Positions 17,562 through 26,724 of a stretch of DNA of 64,000 bases are shown here, in pieces. Positions within the stretch are counted from its first letter, which is position 1. Every line of letters starts with the position of its first letter. The stretch comes from Edaphovirga cremea. Its GTDB lineage: Bacteria; Pseudomonadota; Gammaproteobacteria; Enterobacterales; Enterobacteriaceae. The stretch is taken from positions 186,001 through 250,000 of the forward strand of contig NZ_QOVA01000005.1 in NCBI RefSeq assembly GCF_003332275.1, read 5' to 3'. The notes beneath the pieces are model-generated. The model ran no database searches and was not told the origin of the DNA. It saw only the letters and a program-made list of their open reading frames with translations. The position numbers and the translations under genes were made by a program.

Positions 17562-19832
17562 TTATAACGAAACATCATCAGACCCAACGATCGGCGGCTT
17601 GACCTCAGTCCTGGCAGATAACAGCGTCGCCAGAGGCTGGGGTTTACCAATCAGATAGCCCTGCATGTAATCCACGCCTTGCAATTTCAGGGCTTCGCGC
17701 TGCTCCTCGTATTCAACATATTCGGCAACGATCGATAAATGCTTCAATCGCGCGACCTGACAAATGGAACGTACAATCTGCGCGTCAATCGGGTTAGTCA
17801 GCATATTACGCACGAAACTGCCGTCGATTTTAACGATATCCGCCTGAATCTCCTTCAGCCGACTATAGCTGGCGTAGCCCGTACCAAAATCATCAATAGC
17901 AATACGGCAGCCCAGATTACGCAGCTCGATCAGGGCTATTTCGGCATATTTAATATTATGCAGCAGGTGTGACTCGGTTACTTCGAACACCAATTGGAAT
18001 GGCTCGACCTCATGCTCCTGCAGCAACTGATGCACCAGATGGCTGAAACCCGGACGGCACAGTGAAGACGGCGACAGATTGACGGCAAACCGACATCCCG
18101 GCAGTGTGTCGCGATTCTGCTGCATAAACTTGAGGGTGTGGGTCAAGACCCAGAGATCGAGTTGATAGGCCAGACCAAACTCGTGCACGACAGGCAAGAA
18201 ACTGTTCGGTGAGAGCAGATTACCGTTGCTGTCTGGCATCCGCAGTAAAATTTCATGATAACTATCACCACGGATGCCTTGAATCGGTTGCGCCATCAAG
18301 ACAAAGTTATCGCCATCCAATGCACTCTGGATGCGGTGCAGCATGGAAACTTTGGCTTTGATCTCCGACTGCACATGGCTATTCACCTGCAATGTGGATT
18401 CGGGACGACCGCTGGTCAATGAAATCTCGGCAATAGTGCTCAATTCGCCCAACAACATATGCAGATGCATCACTGGCGGCAATACCATGCACCATGAAAA
18501 ACCGAACTGTGGATGAATCGGGAATCCATTCCAAATCATGCGAAACGATTGGGTGATCTTATAAAGCTCATTAACCCGCTCTTCGGCTTGGTCACACTCA
18601 ATGCGCAGCACCAGATCGTAGCCCGGCAAGTGGTAGATATCCTCAGTGCCCCCCAGATGGTGGCGTAGTGTCGAAGCCAATCGCTGTTTGAACTCGATAC
18701 GCCACTGCATGCCGTAATTACGACTCAACATATCCAGTTCAGGAATGCGAATGAAGCAGATAATCGAACGCGGATAGTGGGCCAAATCCCGCTGCAAGGC
18801 CCGCAGATTTGGCAGAACCAATACCGGATCGAGTAACGACGCCTTGCTGGTTTTTTCACTCAAGTCGCGCTGGCGGCTGGTCACCGTTGCCAGCAGGTAG
18901 ATACACAGGGTGAACACCAGAAGCAGCGAAGTAATAAACACCAGATTGTGCTCAAGATTCGACCACTCAACGAATTCCTGATAGTTGTAGAACAAGACGA
19001 GCAGCGTCACGCCCCAGGTCAGGCAAACCAGGTGATAACTAAAGCGCATCGCCCCGTAAAGCATCAGCGGCAACAATAACGTAAGCGTGTAATCGCTGAG
19101 CAGGATATTCGCCGTATCCGGATCTTGTCTGGGCCACGACAGCAAGACAACAAACAGAATCAGCAGTGAAAACCACAACCGGATTTCATTCTTTGTAACG
19201 TTGGGTGCCATGTCCCGTTTCATGCGCTGCAACAAGACGATCGCAAAATGTGGCTGGCGAATAATACGCAAGATGTAGTAGAAGAGCTGCATTGAAGACA
19301 TGCAACCGATCAATACTGCCTGATAGTTAATCAGTGCGGGCAGATTGAATGACTGGTCAACGCTGACACCCACTTCGTTGGGCAACAGTCCCAGCCCGAT
19401 GACCAGTTGCAGCAACAGTATGAAAAAGGTCCCCATCAATCCTACCAGCCATATCAACCGTGGCTTGACCATCTTCATTAAGCCGATGGATACCGACCAG
19501 CGGTTCTGCGTGTAAGCACGGTATCCCATCCAGCAGACGCTGAGGGTAAAGAGATAGATAAGCGTCACGATAACGCCGGTTTCCGGCCCATTTTTATCTA
19601 CATAGCGGATCAACAGCGCGGTGGTAATCCCAGGGAATGCACGCCAATCGTAGACCATGAGCAATGCCACGCAGGCAGCCAACGGCAGATAGATGAAATA
19701 GGTGCGTCCTTGTTCCAACATGACGGATGGCGAAAGCCATGACGACAATGGAATCATGATCAGGCCGCAAATCATCGGCAATCCCCACCAGTAGGTAGCG
19801 AAGGTACGCCAGGTGTTTTTTCTCATCATCAT
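17562..19832 (-). CDS. pdeF: Cyclic-di-GMP phosphodiesterase PdeF (YfgF-like)
   Basis: A 756-residue inner-membrane protein: about eight N-terminal helices (residues 10-325), a degenerate GGDEF domain where the signature reads PGYDL, and a C-terminal EAL domain. The EAL motif reads EIL, while DDFGTGYASYSRLKEIQADIVKIDGSFV and FAVNLSPSSL are intact, so c-di-GMP hydrolysis is likely kept. E. coli YfgF has the same architecture and the same place beside ppk-ppx and yfgG. An FNR box lies upstream with a -10 at the right distance, which suggests induction without oxygen, in line with the anaerobic role reported for YfgF. Confidence 0.92.
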   Translation of the reverse strand: MMMRKNTWRTFATYWWGLPMICGLIMIPLSSWLSPSVMLEQGRTYFIYLPLAACVALLMVYDWRAFPGITTALLIRYVDKNGPETGVIVTLIYLFTLSVCWMGYRAYTQNRWSVSIGLMKMVKPRLIWLVGLMGTFFILLLQLVIGLGLLPNEVGVSVDQSFNLPALINYQAVLIGCMSSMQLFYYILRIIRQPHFAIVLLQRMKRDMAPNVTKNEIRLWFSLLILFVVLLSWPRQDPDTANILLSDYTLTLLLPLMLYGAMRFSYHLVCLTWGVTLLVLFYNYQEFVEWSNLEHNLVFITSLLLVFTLCIYLLATVTSRQRDLSEKTSKASLLDPVLVLPNLRALQRDLAHYPRSIICFIRIPELDMLSRNYGMQWRIEFKQRLASTLRHHLGGTEDIYHLPGYDLVLRIECDQAEERVNELYKITQSFRMIWNGFPIHPQFGFSWCMVLPPVMHLHMLLGELSTIAEISLTSGRPESTLQVNSHVQSEIKAKVSMLHRIQSALDGDNFVLMAQPIQGIRGDSYHEILLRMPDSNGNLLSPNSFLPVVHEFGLAYQLDLWVLTHTLKFMQQNRDTLPGCRFAVNLSPSSLCRPGFSHLVHQLLQEHEVEPFQLVFEVTESHLLHNIKYAEIALIELRNLGCRIAIDDFGTGYASYSRLKEIQADIVKIDGSFVRNMLTNPIDAQIVRSICQVARLKHLSIVAEYVEYEEQREALKLQGVDYMQGYLIGKPQPLATLLSARTEVKPPIVGSDDVSL

Positions 19833-20302
19833 GAATTATCGTTACTATCAATATAAAGGTGAACTCGCTGCGCGAGAACAAAAGGTTGGCAATGCGGTCA
19901 CGCTTGGAGCAACCAAACATAACTGACAGACGGGTAATTATTATCACCACGCCTAAAATCAAATGGGAAGAGGATTCTATTTGGATAAAGAATAAACAAT
20001 TTGATCAATATCAATAAACGTAACACTAAACATTAGTTAGTCAAATACCAAGACGACACTTATTCACCAAACTTTAATTCAATACCCTATCCTGGTTAAT
20101 CATTAAACGAAAAGTAAATGGAGAGGGCATCGTGATAGACAGCCCAACCGAGGGGTCTATAGAATCCCCACAGTCGCACGACGCCAAGGTTTCTCAGCGG
20201 GGGGTATACCGATAACGTATTGACGGATAAAAAGCATTATGCATTAATCGAATAATCTGATGGGACAATATTCAAAAGGAAACTGGGTAAGCAGATACCA
20301 CT
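19833..20302. other. Divergent promoter region of pdeF and yfgG
   Basis: This 470-bp AT-rich region has no plausible gene. It contains the FNR-type site at 20001-20014. On the minus strand TAGAAT (19979-19974) is a good -10 for pdeF, giving a start near 19967. From about 20100 to 20300 the promoter of yfgG should lie; I see no other conserved element. Confidence 0.6.
20001..20014. promoter_or_regulatory. FNR box upstream of pdeF
   Basis: TTGATCAATATCAA matches the FNR consensus TTGATnnnnATCAA at every defined base. Its centre lies about 41 bp upstream of the pdeF start predicted from TAGAAT at 19979-19974, the classic class II activator position. Confidence 0.7.
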
Positions 20303-20482
20303 ATGCGCAGAAAAACCAACATCCAAATGACCAAGATTGTACTGGTGATTAGCTTTATCATTTTATTTGGACGGATGATCTATGCAGGCGTGGGTGCTAT
20401 TTTCCACCATCAGGACAAACAGAAAAACCAAATAGAACAACCTGTTGCGCCGGCTGCAACAACGAAGAAACTCCCTGATTGA
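20303..20482 (+). CDS. yfgG: YfgG-like small membrane protein (DUF2633)
   Basis: A 59-residue protein with one membrane helix: MTKIVLVISFIILFGRMIYA (residues 9-28), then GVGAIFHHQDKQKN. E. coli YfgG has the matching core MTRIVLLISFIFFFGRFIYSSVGAWQHHQSKK and sits in the same place after yfgF. It is too short for usual ORF length limits and is easily missed. The function is poorly known to me. The ATG is preceded by no strong ribosome site. Confidence 0.85.
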   Translation: MRRKTNIQMTKIVLVISFIILFGRMIYAGVGAIFHHQDKQKNQIEQPVAPAATTKKLPD

Positions 20483-20618
20483 TCCCCGGCATTGACTCTC
20501 CTGCAAATGATGGCGTCTCTGACGAAGCAAAACGCCGTCTCTAACTTGTTCTATCTTATAAAAGCCAGCCCTAAGAACCTGTACGTGACTTACTGTTTGA
20601 ACACCTAAGGGATACTTC

Positions 20619-22052
20619 ATGTCTGCCGTAAAACATAACACTAAAGAACTGGCCGAGATCCGCAGCAAAATTCTCCTTCTTTTGTTGAATAACAAAATGT
20701 TAATCGACGGTATTTTGGGGAGACAGATCGGTAATGAGCACATTAGCAACAGCGAGTTACTGAATCAGACGGCAGAGATAAAAACGTTACTCGATGATTT
20801 ACACGCAGCCGATCTCGCCGATTTACTGGAAGCCCTGCCGCGCGATGAACGTCTGGCACTTTGGCGACTGGTTGGCAATAACACCCGCGGCAAAGCACTG
20901 GCCGAAGTCTCAGAAACGGTGTGGGACAGCCTGATCGAAGAGATGAGCGACCGCGATCTGTTGCGGGCAATGGCCTCGCTGGACGTTGATGAACAGGTGT
21001 ATCTGGCCGAATATCTGCCCCGAGACCTGATGGGCCGCGTGTTGACCTCTCTTGACCCCAACAAACGCGCCCAAGTGCGGGAAGTGATGACGTTCGGCAA
21101 GGATTGCGTTGGCCGCATCATGGATTTCGAGTTGATCACCATCCGTCCCGATGTGTCGTTGAAAACGGTGCAGCGCTATCTGCGCAAAAAGAAAATGGTA
21201 CCCGATGCCACTGACAAATTGTTTGTTACCGATCGAAAGAACAAACTGCTCGGTGAACTGCCGCTGACGTCTATTCTATTGAATCAACCCTCGTCGCTGG
21301 TCTCTGAGGTGATGGATAACGATCCGGTGACGTTTTTGCCGGACGAAAAAGCCGAAGATGCCGCCAGTGCGTTTGAGCGCTACGACCTGATTACCGCGCC
21401 GGTGGTCGATGAAAAAGGCAAGTTGATGGGCCGCCTGACCATCGAGGAAATTTTCGATGTCGTCAATGAAGAGAGCGAGTCCAGTCTGCGCCGGATGGGC
21501 GGCCTCAGTCCTGAAGAAGATGTTTTTTCGCCGGTAACCAAAGCGGTGCGCAACCGCTGGGCATGGTTGGCAATCAATCTGTGTACAGCATTCATTGCTT
21601 CACGGGTTATCGGACTGTTTGAACACACGATCTCGCAACTGGTTGCCCTCGCCGCCTTGATGCCGATTGTTGCTGGCATTGGCGGCAATACCGGTAACCA
21701 GACGATCACCATGATCGTGCGCGCGCTGGCCCTGCATCATATCCAGATGGGAAACCTGTCGTTTCTGATGATGAGGGAGTTGGGTGTCGCCTTTATCAAC
21801 GGCATTGTCTGGGGAGGGCTGATGGGGATAGTCACCTGGTTGCTGTATGGCGATTGGGCGATGGGTGGCGTAATGACTCTGGCAATGATTCTCAACTTGC
21901 TGGTGGCCGCGGTCATGGGGGTTATTATACCGATGACCATGTTACGCCTTGGCCGCGACCCCGCCATTGGTTCCAGCGTAATGATTACGGCAATCACCGA
22001 TACCGGTGGTTTTTTTATTTTTTTAGGTTTGGCGACTATTTTTTTAATGTAA
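20619..22052 (+). CDS. mgtE: Magnesium transporter MgtE
   Basis: A 477-residue MgtE-family Mg2+ channel. It has an N-terminal superhelical MgtE_N domain (LHAADLADLLEALPRDERLALW, about residues 55-155), a CBS pair (about 160-280, with VTFLPDEKAEDAASAFERYDLITAPVVDEKGKLMGRLT), and five C-terminal helices with the pore signature MPIVAGIGGNTGNQTITMIVRAL. The CBS domains close the pore when Mg2+ is plentiful. AAGGGATACTTC precedes the ATG. E. coli K-12 lacks an obvious counterpart at this place. No Mg-sensing leader structure was recognised upstream. Confidence 0.95.
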   Translation: MSAVKHNTKELAEIRSKILLLLLNNKMLIDGILGRQIGNEHISNSELLNQTAEIKTLLDDLHAADLADLLEALPRDERLALWRLVGNNTRGKALAEVSETVWDSLIEEMSDRDLLRAMASLDVDEQVYLAEYLPRDLMGRVLTSLDPNKRAQVREVMTFGKDCVGRIMDFELITIRPDVSLKTVQRYLRKKKMVPDATDKLFVTDRKNKLLGELPLTSILLNQPSSLVSEVMDNDPVTFLPDEKAEDAASAFERYDLITAPVVDEKGKLMGRLTIEEIFDVVNEESESSLRRMGGLSPEEDVFSPVTKAVRNRWAWLAINLCTAFIASRVIGLFEHTISQLVALAALMPIVAGIGGNTGNQTITMIVRALALHHIQMGNLSFLMMRELGVAFINGIVWGGLMGIVTWLLYGDWAMGGVMTLAMILNLLVAAVMGVIIPMTMLRLGRDPAIGSSVMITAITDTGGFFIFLGLATIFLM

Positions 22053-22255
22053 CGATCAATGGACAGGTACCAGACGATCCACGGGCCACTGCGCGTTACA
22101 GACCAGGCTACCGTTCAGATTGTGAATCAGCATTTCTTAACCGGGGTGGACTGAGTTAGAATCATGCGAAATATTTATGAATATTTTTCTGATGGCGGCC
22201 AGGGCTGCATGCCTCACCCCTTCCCGTTCAGAAGCGACGCTTAAAAGGTTTATTT

Positions 22256-25200
22256 GTGGAAATGATCCCTACAGATCCGCTGCATAATAAAAAGCACTGG
22301 CAAGACGCGATATGGCTGAGCCTGCTGATTCTGTTGCTGGCGTCGTTCTGCCTGAACTTTACCATTATGCCGAATCATTTGGTTTCACTCTGGCTTCCGA
22401 CCGGCGTGATGCTTGCCGCGCTTTACCGGCATCCGTACCGGCAATGGCCTTTGATATTGCTCGGTTCTGCGCTCGCCATCTCGCTGGCACATATCATTTT
22501 TGGTACGCCAACCGCCCAGTATCTGCCTCTGGTTGCGCTCAATCTGCTGGAAGCGACGGTTGGCGCGGGACTCCTGCGCCGGTTGCTGCCAACACACGAT
22601 CCGTTGAATGGCCTCGCCAACTGGCTCAAATTTGTCGTGGCTGCGGTACTTTTCACCCCCTTGTTCAGTGCCATCCTGCTGGTTTTACCCGCTTTGCCCA
22701 GCGGCCCCACCTTACAGCAGGATTTCAGTATGTGGTTCATGTCGGAGTCCGTGGGTATTCTGGCAGTAGCTCCCCTGGCATTGCTCTATCAACGCAATTC
22801 CCTGTCGCGCCAACTGAAATCGCCCAGCCTTTATGAGTTGGTGGTGACATTGATTTTGGCCCTGTTTGCCAGTTATTTATCGCTGATTTATCTGGTTTCC
22901 CCCTTCGTCTTTATTATTATTCCCCTGCTCTGGTCGGCCACCCGCTTGTCCCGTATGGAAGCATTCAGCGTATTTTTCTGCGTGACCCTGATGATTACGC
23001 TGTTATTAATCAGCGGAAAAATCAACATCATGCTCTACAATGCCAAGCCGTCATTTACCCTGATGTATGTCCCGCTACTGCTGATTCTGCTCCCCGCCAA
23101 TGCCATGGCGATGGTGATGCACGCCTTGCGGGTGGAGAAAAGCCATATTGCCGAGAGCGAAAACCGTTTTCGCAACGCGATGGAGTATTCCGCGATTGGC
23201 ATGGCACTCGTTTCGCCACAGGGGAACTGGCTGCAGGTCAACAAATCGTTATGCATGCTGCTGGGTTACAGCCCGGAGCATCTGAAAAAATTAACGTTCC
23301 AGGAGATTACCCATCCCGACGATCTCAGTACCGATCTGGAAAAGCTCACCGATCTGCTGGATGGCAACATTCAGAACTATCAGATGGAAAAGCGTTATCT
23401 GCGCAAAGACGGTGAAATGGTTTGGGCACTGCTGGCCGTCTCGCTGGTACGCGATGCCGATCACCAGCCGCTCTATTTTATCTCGCAGATTGAAGATATC
23501 AGTGAACTCAAACAGACCGAACAGATCAATCGCCGCTTGATGGAGCGTATCACCGTGGCGAATGAAGCCGGTGGAATCGGTATCTGGGAATGGGATATTG
23601 AATCAAGGACGTTTAGCTGGGACAAACGCATGCGTCAGCTCTACGATCTGCGTGATGACGAATCCCCCTCCTACGAACTGTGGGTGGAACGTCTCCTGCC
23701 TGAAGACGTCGAGCGGGCAGAGAGTGAACTGCGCGCGGCAATGGAGCAGAAACAGCCCCTGACTCTGGAATTCCGTATCCATACGGCAGAGGGCGGCGTG
23801 CGTCACATCCGCTCACAGGCCAATTTAATCTTTGATGATCATGGCAATATTAAGCGCTTGTTGGGCACCCATGTTGACATGACCGAAATCAAGCAACTTT
23901 CCGAAGCACTTTATGAAGAAAAAGAGCGCCTGCACATCACGCTCGACGCCATCAATGAAGCGGTGATCTGTACCGATCACCAGATGCGCGTCACCTTTAT
24001 GAATCCGGTGGCGGAGAAAATGACCGGATGGTCGATGTCGCTGGCACAGAACCAACACATCGACGAGATCGTCGAATTGACCAAAGGCCGTAACGGTCAG
24101 GCCATAGAAAGCCTGCTGGAATTTGATCTGCATGAAAATCTGCACTCTTCAATCGACCAGTCGCTGGTATTGCGCAGCCGCAAAGGTGATATGTATGAAA
24201 TACAGCAGGCTATCTCACCGCTGAAAACCATCGACAACGAGAGGCTGGGCATTGTGCTGGTGTTGCAGGATGTCAGTAAGTCGAGGGAATTGATGAGAAA
24301 ACTCAGTTACAACGCCTCACATGACATGCTGACCGGTCTGCCCAATCGCGCCAGTTTTGAGAAAAGCCTGCTGGATGCATTGGACATTACCGCTCAACAG
24401 AATAAAAATCACTGTCTGGCCTTTCTCGATCTCGATCGTTTCAAAGCGGTCAATGACACAGCAGGCCATGCGGCGGGTGATGAACTGCTGCGCCAACTGA
24501 GCCAACTGATGCAAAACACGCTGCGCAACAGCGATTGTGTGGCACGTCTGGGGGGCGATGAGTTCGCGATTTTGCTGCTCGATTGTGGTCTGACGCAGTC
24601 GAAAGAGATCGTCGGTGCGCTGGTGGAAAAAATCAATGATTTCCATTTTCACTGGAAGAATAAACTCTATCGAATTGGTGCCAGCGCGGGCGTAACAATG
24701 ATTCACAGCGGCAATATGAAAGCCAGTGAACTTATGTCACAGGCTGATATCGCCTGTTATGCCGCCAAACACAGCGGTCGCGGCCACGTAGTCAGCTATG
24801 AGGCAAAACAAAAACTGCTGCTCGGGCATCATCATACCCTGCTTACGTCCGAGCAGGTCGAAGACATATTACAGAATAACCACCTGACGCTGATGGCGCA
24901 TGCCGTATCGCCGCCCAAAACCCCGCTGTCGGTCTGTTTCTATCACATCGACTTTGTCGTCAAGTCACTGGACGAAGCAACGATCTCGCCGGACGTATTC
25001 CTGGCCAGCGCCGCACTTCATGGCCGGTTGGTAGATGTCGATTATTGGATGATTTGCCAGACGCTGAATGAATATTCCGAGGCTATCGCCAACAAGGGCA
25101 TTGCGATCTCCCTCCCCCTCTCATCAGAGGGTGTGGCTTCTGCTGGATTGCGCGATTATCTGTTGCTGACGCTGGATGCGACGCCCATTCACCCGATGTC

Positions 25201-25603
25201 CATCCATGTGATGATCGACGAGGCGATTATATTGCATCCACAGCCTGAACAGGCCGAATTCATTGAGCAGATCCGCCAGCGTGGCTGTCGATTGATTATG
25301 AATAATGTCGGGCATCATTTGAGCGGCCTGAATGAACTGGAACCAGATAGCATCGACTATCTGCGACTCGATAAAAAAGTTGTTCCGCAGGTTCACGTTA
25401 ACCAGATGGATGAAATTCTGATCAATATTGTCCACGGTACATCGCACCGGCTTGAAGCCCAGACGTTGGCCGGCCCGGTCGATAATCAGGCGGTGTTGTA
25501 CAAACTCATCGAGATGAATATCGACCTGGTGGAAGGCGAGATGATCAGTTCCCCCCAGACGCTGGACAGCCTGTTGAACAGCGGCTATTTCGGTATCCGC
25601 TGA
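22256..25603 (+). CDS. dgcE: Diguanylate cyclase DgcE (YegE-like)
   Basis: A 1115-residue membrane protein: a MASE1-type eight-helix N-terminus (about residues 15-285), three PAS domains (about 300-680), a GGDEF domain with intact RLGGDEFAIL and the inhibitory RxxD site five residues before it (RNSD), and a degenerate EAL domain lacking EAL and other catalytic motifs. E. coli YegE (1105 residues) is built the same way and sits beside alkA. It makes c-di-GMP, controlling the switch from motility to biofilm. The GTG at 22256, 7 nt after AAGG, is preferred over the ATG at 22262. Confidence 0.94.
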   Translation: MEMIPTDPLHNKKHWQDAIWLSLLILLLASFCLNFTIMPNHLVSLWLPTGVMLAALYRHPYRQWPLILLGSALAISLAHIIFGTPTAQYLPLVALNLLEATVGAGLLRRLLPTHDPLNGLANWLKFVVAAVLFTPLFSAILLVLPALPSGPTLQQDFSMWFMSESVGILAVAPLALLYQRNSLSRQLKSPSLYELVVTLILALFASYLSLIYLVSPFVFIIIPLLWSATRLSRMEAFSVFFCVTLMITLLLISGKINIMLYNAKPSFTLMYVPLLLILLPANAMAMVMHALRVEKSHIAESENRFRNAMEYSAIGMALVSPQGNWLQVNKSLCMLLGYSPEHLKKLTFQEITHPDDLSTDLEKLTDLLDGNIQNYQMEKRYLRKDGEMVWALLAVSLVRDADHQPLYFISQIEDISELKQTEQINRRLMERITVANEAGGIGIWEWDIESRTFSWDKRMRQLYDLRDDESPSYELWVERLLPEDVERAESELRAAMEQKQPLTLEFRIHTAEGGVRHIRSQANLIFDDHGNIKRLLGTHVDMTEIKQLSEALYEEKERLHITLDAINEAVICTDHQMRVTFMNPVAEKMTGWSMSLAQNQHIDEIVELTKGRNGQAIESLLEFDLHENLHSSIDQSLVLRSRKGDMYEIQQAISPLKTIDNERLGIVLVLQDVSKSRELMRKLSYNASHDMLTGLPNRASFEKSLLDALDITAQQNKNHCLAFLDLDRFKAVNDTAGHAAGDELLRQLSQLMQNTLRNSDCVARLGGDEFAILLLDCGLTQSKEIVGALVEKINDFHFHWKNKLYRIGASAGVTMIHSGNMKASELMSQADIACYAAKHSGRGHVVSYEAKQKLLLGHHHTLLTSEQVEDILQNNHLTLMAHAVSPPKTPLSVCFYHIDFVVKSLDEATISPDVFLASAALHGRLVDVDYWMICQTLNEYSEAIANKGIAISLPLSSEGVASAGLRDYLLLTLDATPIHPMSIHVMIDEAIILHPQPEQAEFIEQIRQRGCRLIMNNVGHHLSGLNELEPDSIDYLRLDKKVVPQVHVNQMDEILINIVHGTSHRLEAQTLAGPVDNQAVLYKLIEMNIDLVEGEMISSPQTLDSLLNSGYFGIR

Positions 25604-25651
25604 TGCGCTGTGGCTGATTTCACTGCCTGATCGTGCCGTCGAATAGCGGGA

Positions 25652-26566
25652 TCAGGGCAACCATTGCGCGTTATGCCATAAATGCAGGGTGGCGTAAGAG
25701 CGGAACGGTTGCCAGCGCTGGGCGTAGCGGACGATCTGCCCCGGCGTCATGGCCGGAAAGCGTTGCTTGATCAGATAATCACCAGTCAGAAAAACATCGG
25801 GGGCGGACCAGGCGCGCATCGCGATATAACTGGCGGTCCACGCACCAATGCCCGGCAGCGCCCGCAGCGTCTTCATTCCCGCTTCGGTATCCTCTGCGGG
25901 CTCCAGCGAAAGCCGCCCCTCGGCTACCGCCTGCGCCAGCGCAATCAATGAAGCCGAACGCTTCGCCTGAACGCCAATCGATCGCAGATCGTCGACCGTC
26001 AGTAACGCAATCTGTTGGGGCGTAGGGAAGAGACGGCTTAGTCCACCATGCGGTTGCGCGAGGGTTTCGCCCCAGCGGTGGGTCAGGCGCTGCGTCAGCG
26101 TTGCCGCCATTTTCACGCTCACCAGTTGCCCCAGAATCGCCCGCACCGTCTGTTCAAAACAATCCACACACCCCGGTAAACGCAATCCTGGGCGATCTTG
26201 CGCCAATGCCCCAAGGCTTGTGCTGATTAGCCCAGGATTGGCATCCAAATCAAATAAACGGCGCGCCCGGGCGATCGCCGTATCTGCCACACCGACCAGT
26301 GACGGTGAAATATCCAGGATTAACGCATTCGCCTGTGCGGCAGGGCGCAAACTTATCCACCCCTGCACATTTTGCGCACTCTGCACATCATTGTTCAGAT
26401 TCAGGGTCACCGTGCGTTGATAACCACCGTCAGCGATCTCCTCGACGCCAGCCACCGCACGATGCTGTAGGAAATGCAACTGGGCTGACCAATCATAGGG
26501 GGGCAGATACGGGAGCAAAAAACGCGTTGGCGAAACCGCCTCTGCCAGTTGGGGTTGTAGTGTCAC
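25652..26566 (-). CDS. alkA: DNA-3-methyladenine glycosylase II
   Basis: AlkA excises alkylated bases in base excision repair. RLFDLDANP, GLRLPGCVDCFEQTVRAILGQLVS, the helix-hairpin-helix LRALPGIGAWTASYIAMRAW and the catalytic Asp in GDYLIKQRFP all match E. coli AlkA, except that the preceding Asp is Gly here. The GTG at 26566 has AGGGAA upstream and gives 304 residues; an ATG at 26617 would add 17. Either start leaves an N-terminal extension relative to E. coli (282). Its stop codon overlaps a CCTGATC/GATCAGG hairpin shared with dgcE. Confidence 0.92.
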   Translation of the reverse strand: MTLQPQLAEAVSPTRFLLPYLPPYDWSAQLHFLQHRAVAGVEEIADGGYQRTVTLNLNNDVQSAQNVQGWISLRPAAQANALILDISPSLVGVADTAIARARRLFDLDANPGLISTSLGALAQDRPGLRLPGCVDCFEQTVRAILGQLVSVKMAATLTQRLTHRWGETLAQPHGGLSRLFPTPQQIALLTVDDLRSIGVQAKRSASLIALAQAVAEGRLSLEPAEDTEAGMKTLRALPGIGAWTASYIAMRAWSAPDVFLTGDYLIKQRFPAMTPGQIVRYAQRWQPFRSYATLHLWHNAQWLP

Positions 26567-26724
26567 AGCGTTTTCCCTGTCATGAAGAAGAGTGTTCAGT
26601 GTAAAGCGTTCCGGCATAAATGCGCCATCCCGCGGTAAAAAACTCGCCCTGGACTCGCCTCAGACTTGCCCGCACCACGGCTCTCGGGTAAAGTCGCCCC
26701 CCTTCACAGGCATGGGGAAAAAGT

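Noticed and set aside
20483-20618. Mg-sensing riboswitch (M-box) before mgtE
   Set aside because: The leader is only 136 bp and shows none of the conserved M-box segments I know.
25626-25656. CCTGATC/GATCAGG hairpin between dgcE and alkA
   Set aside because: A 7-bp stem with a long loop overlapping the alkA stop; not convincing as a terminator, so mentioned only under alkA.
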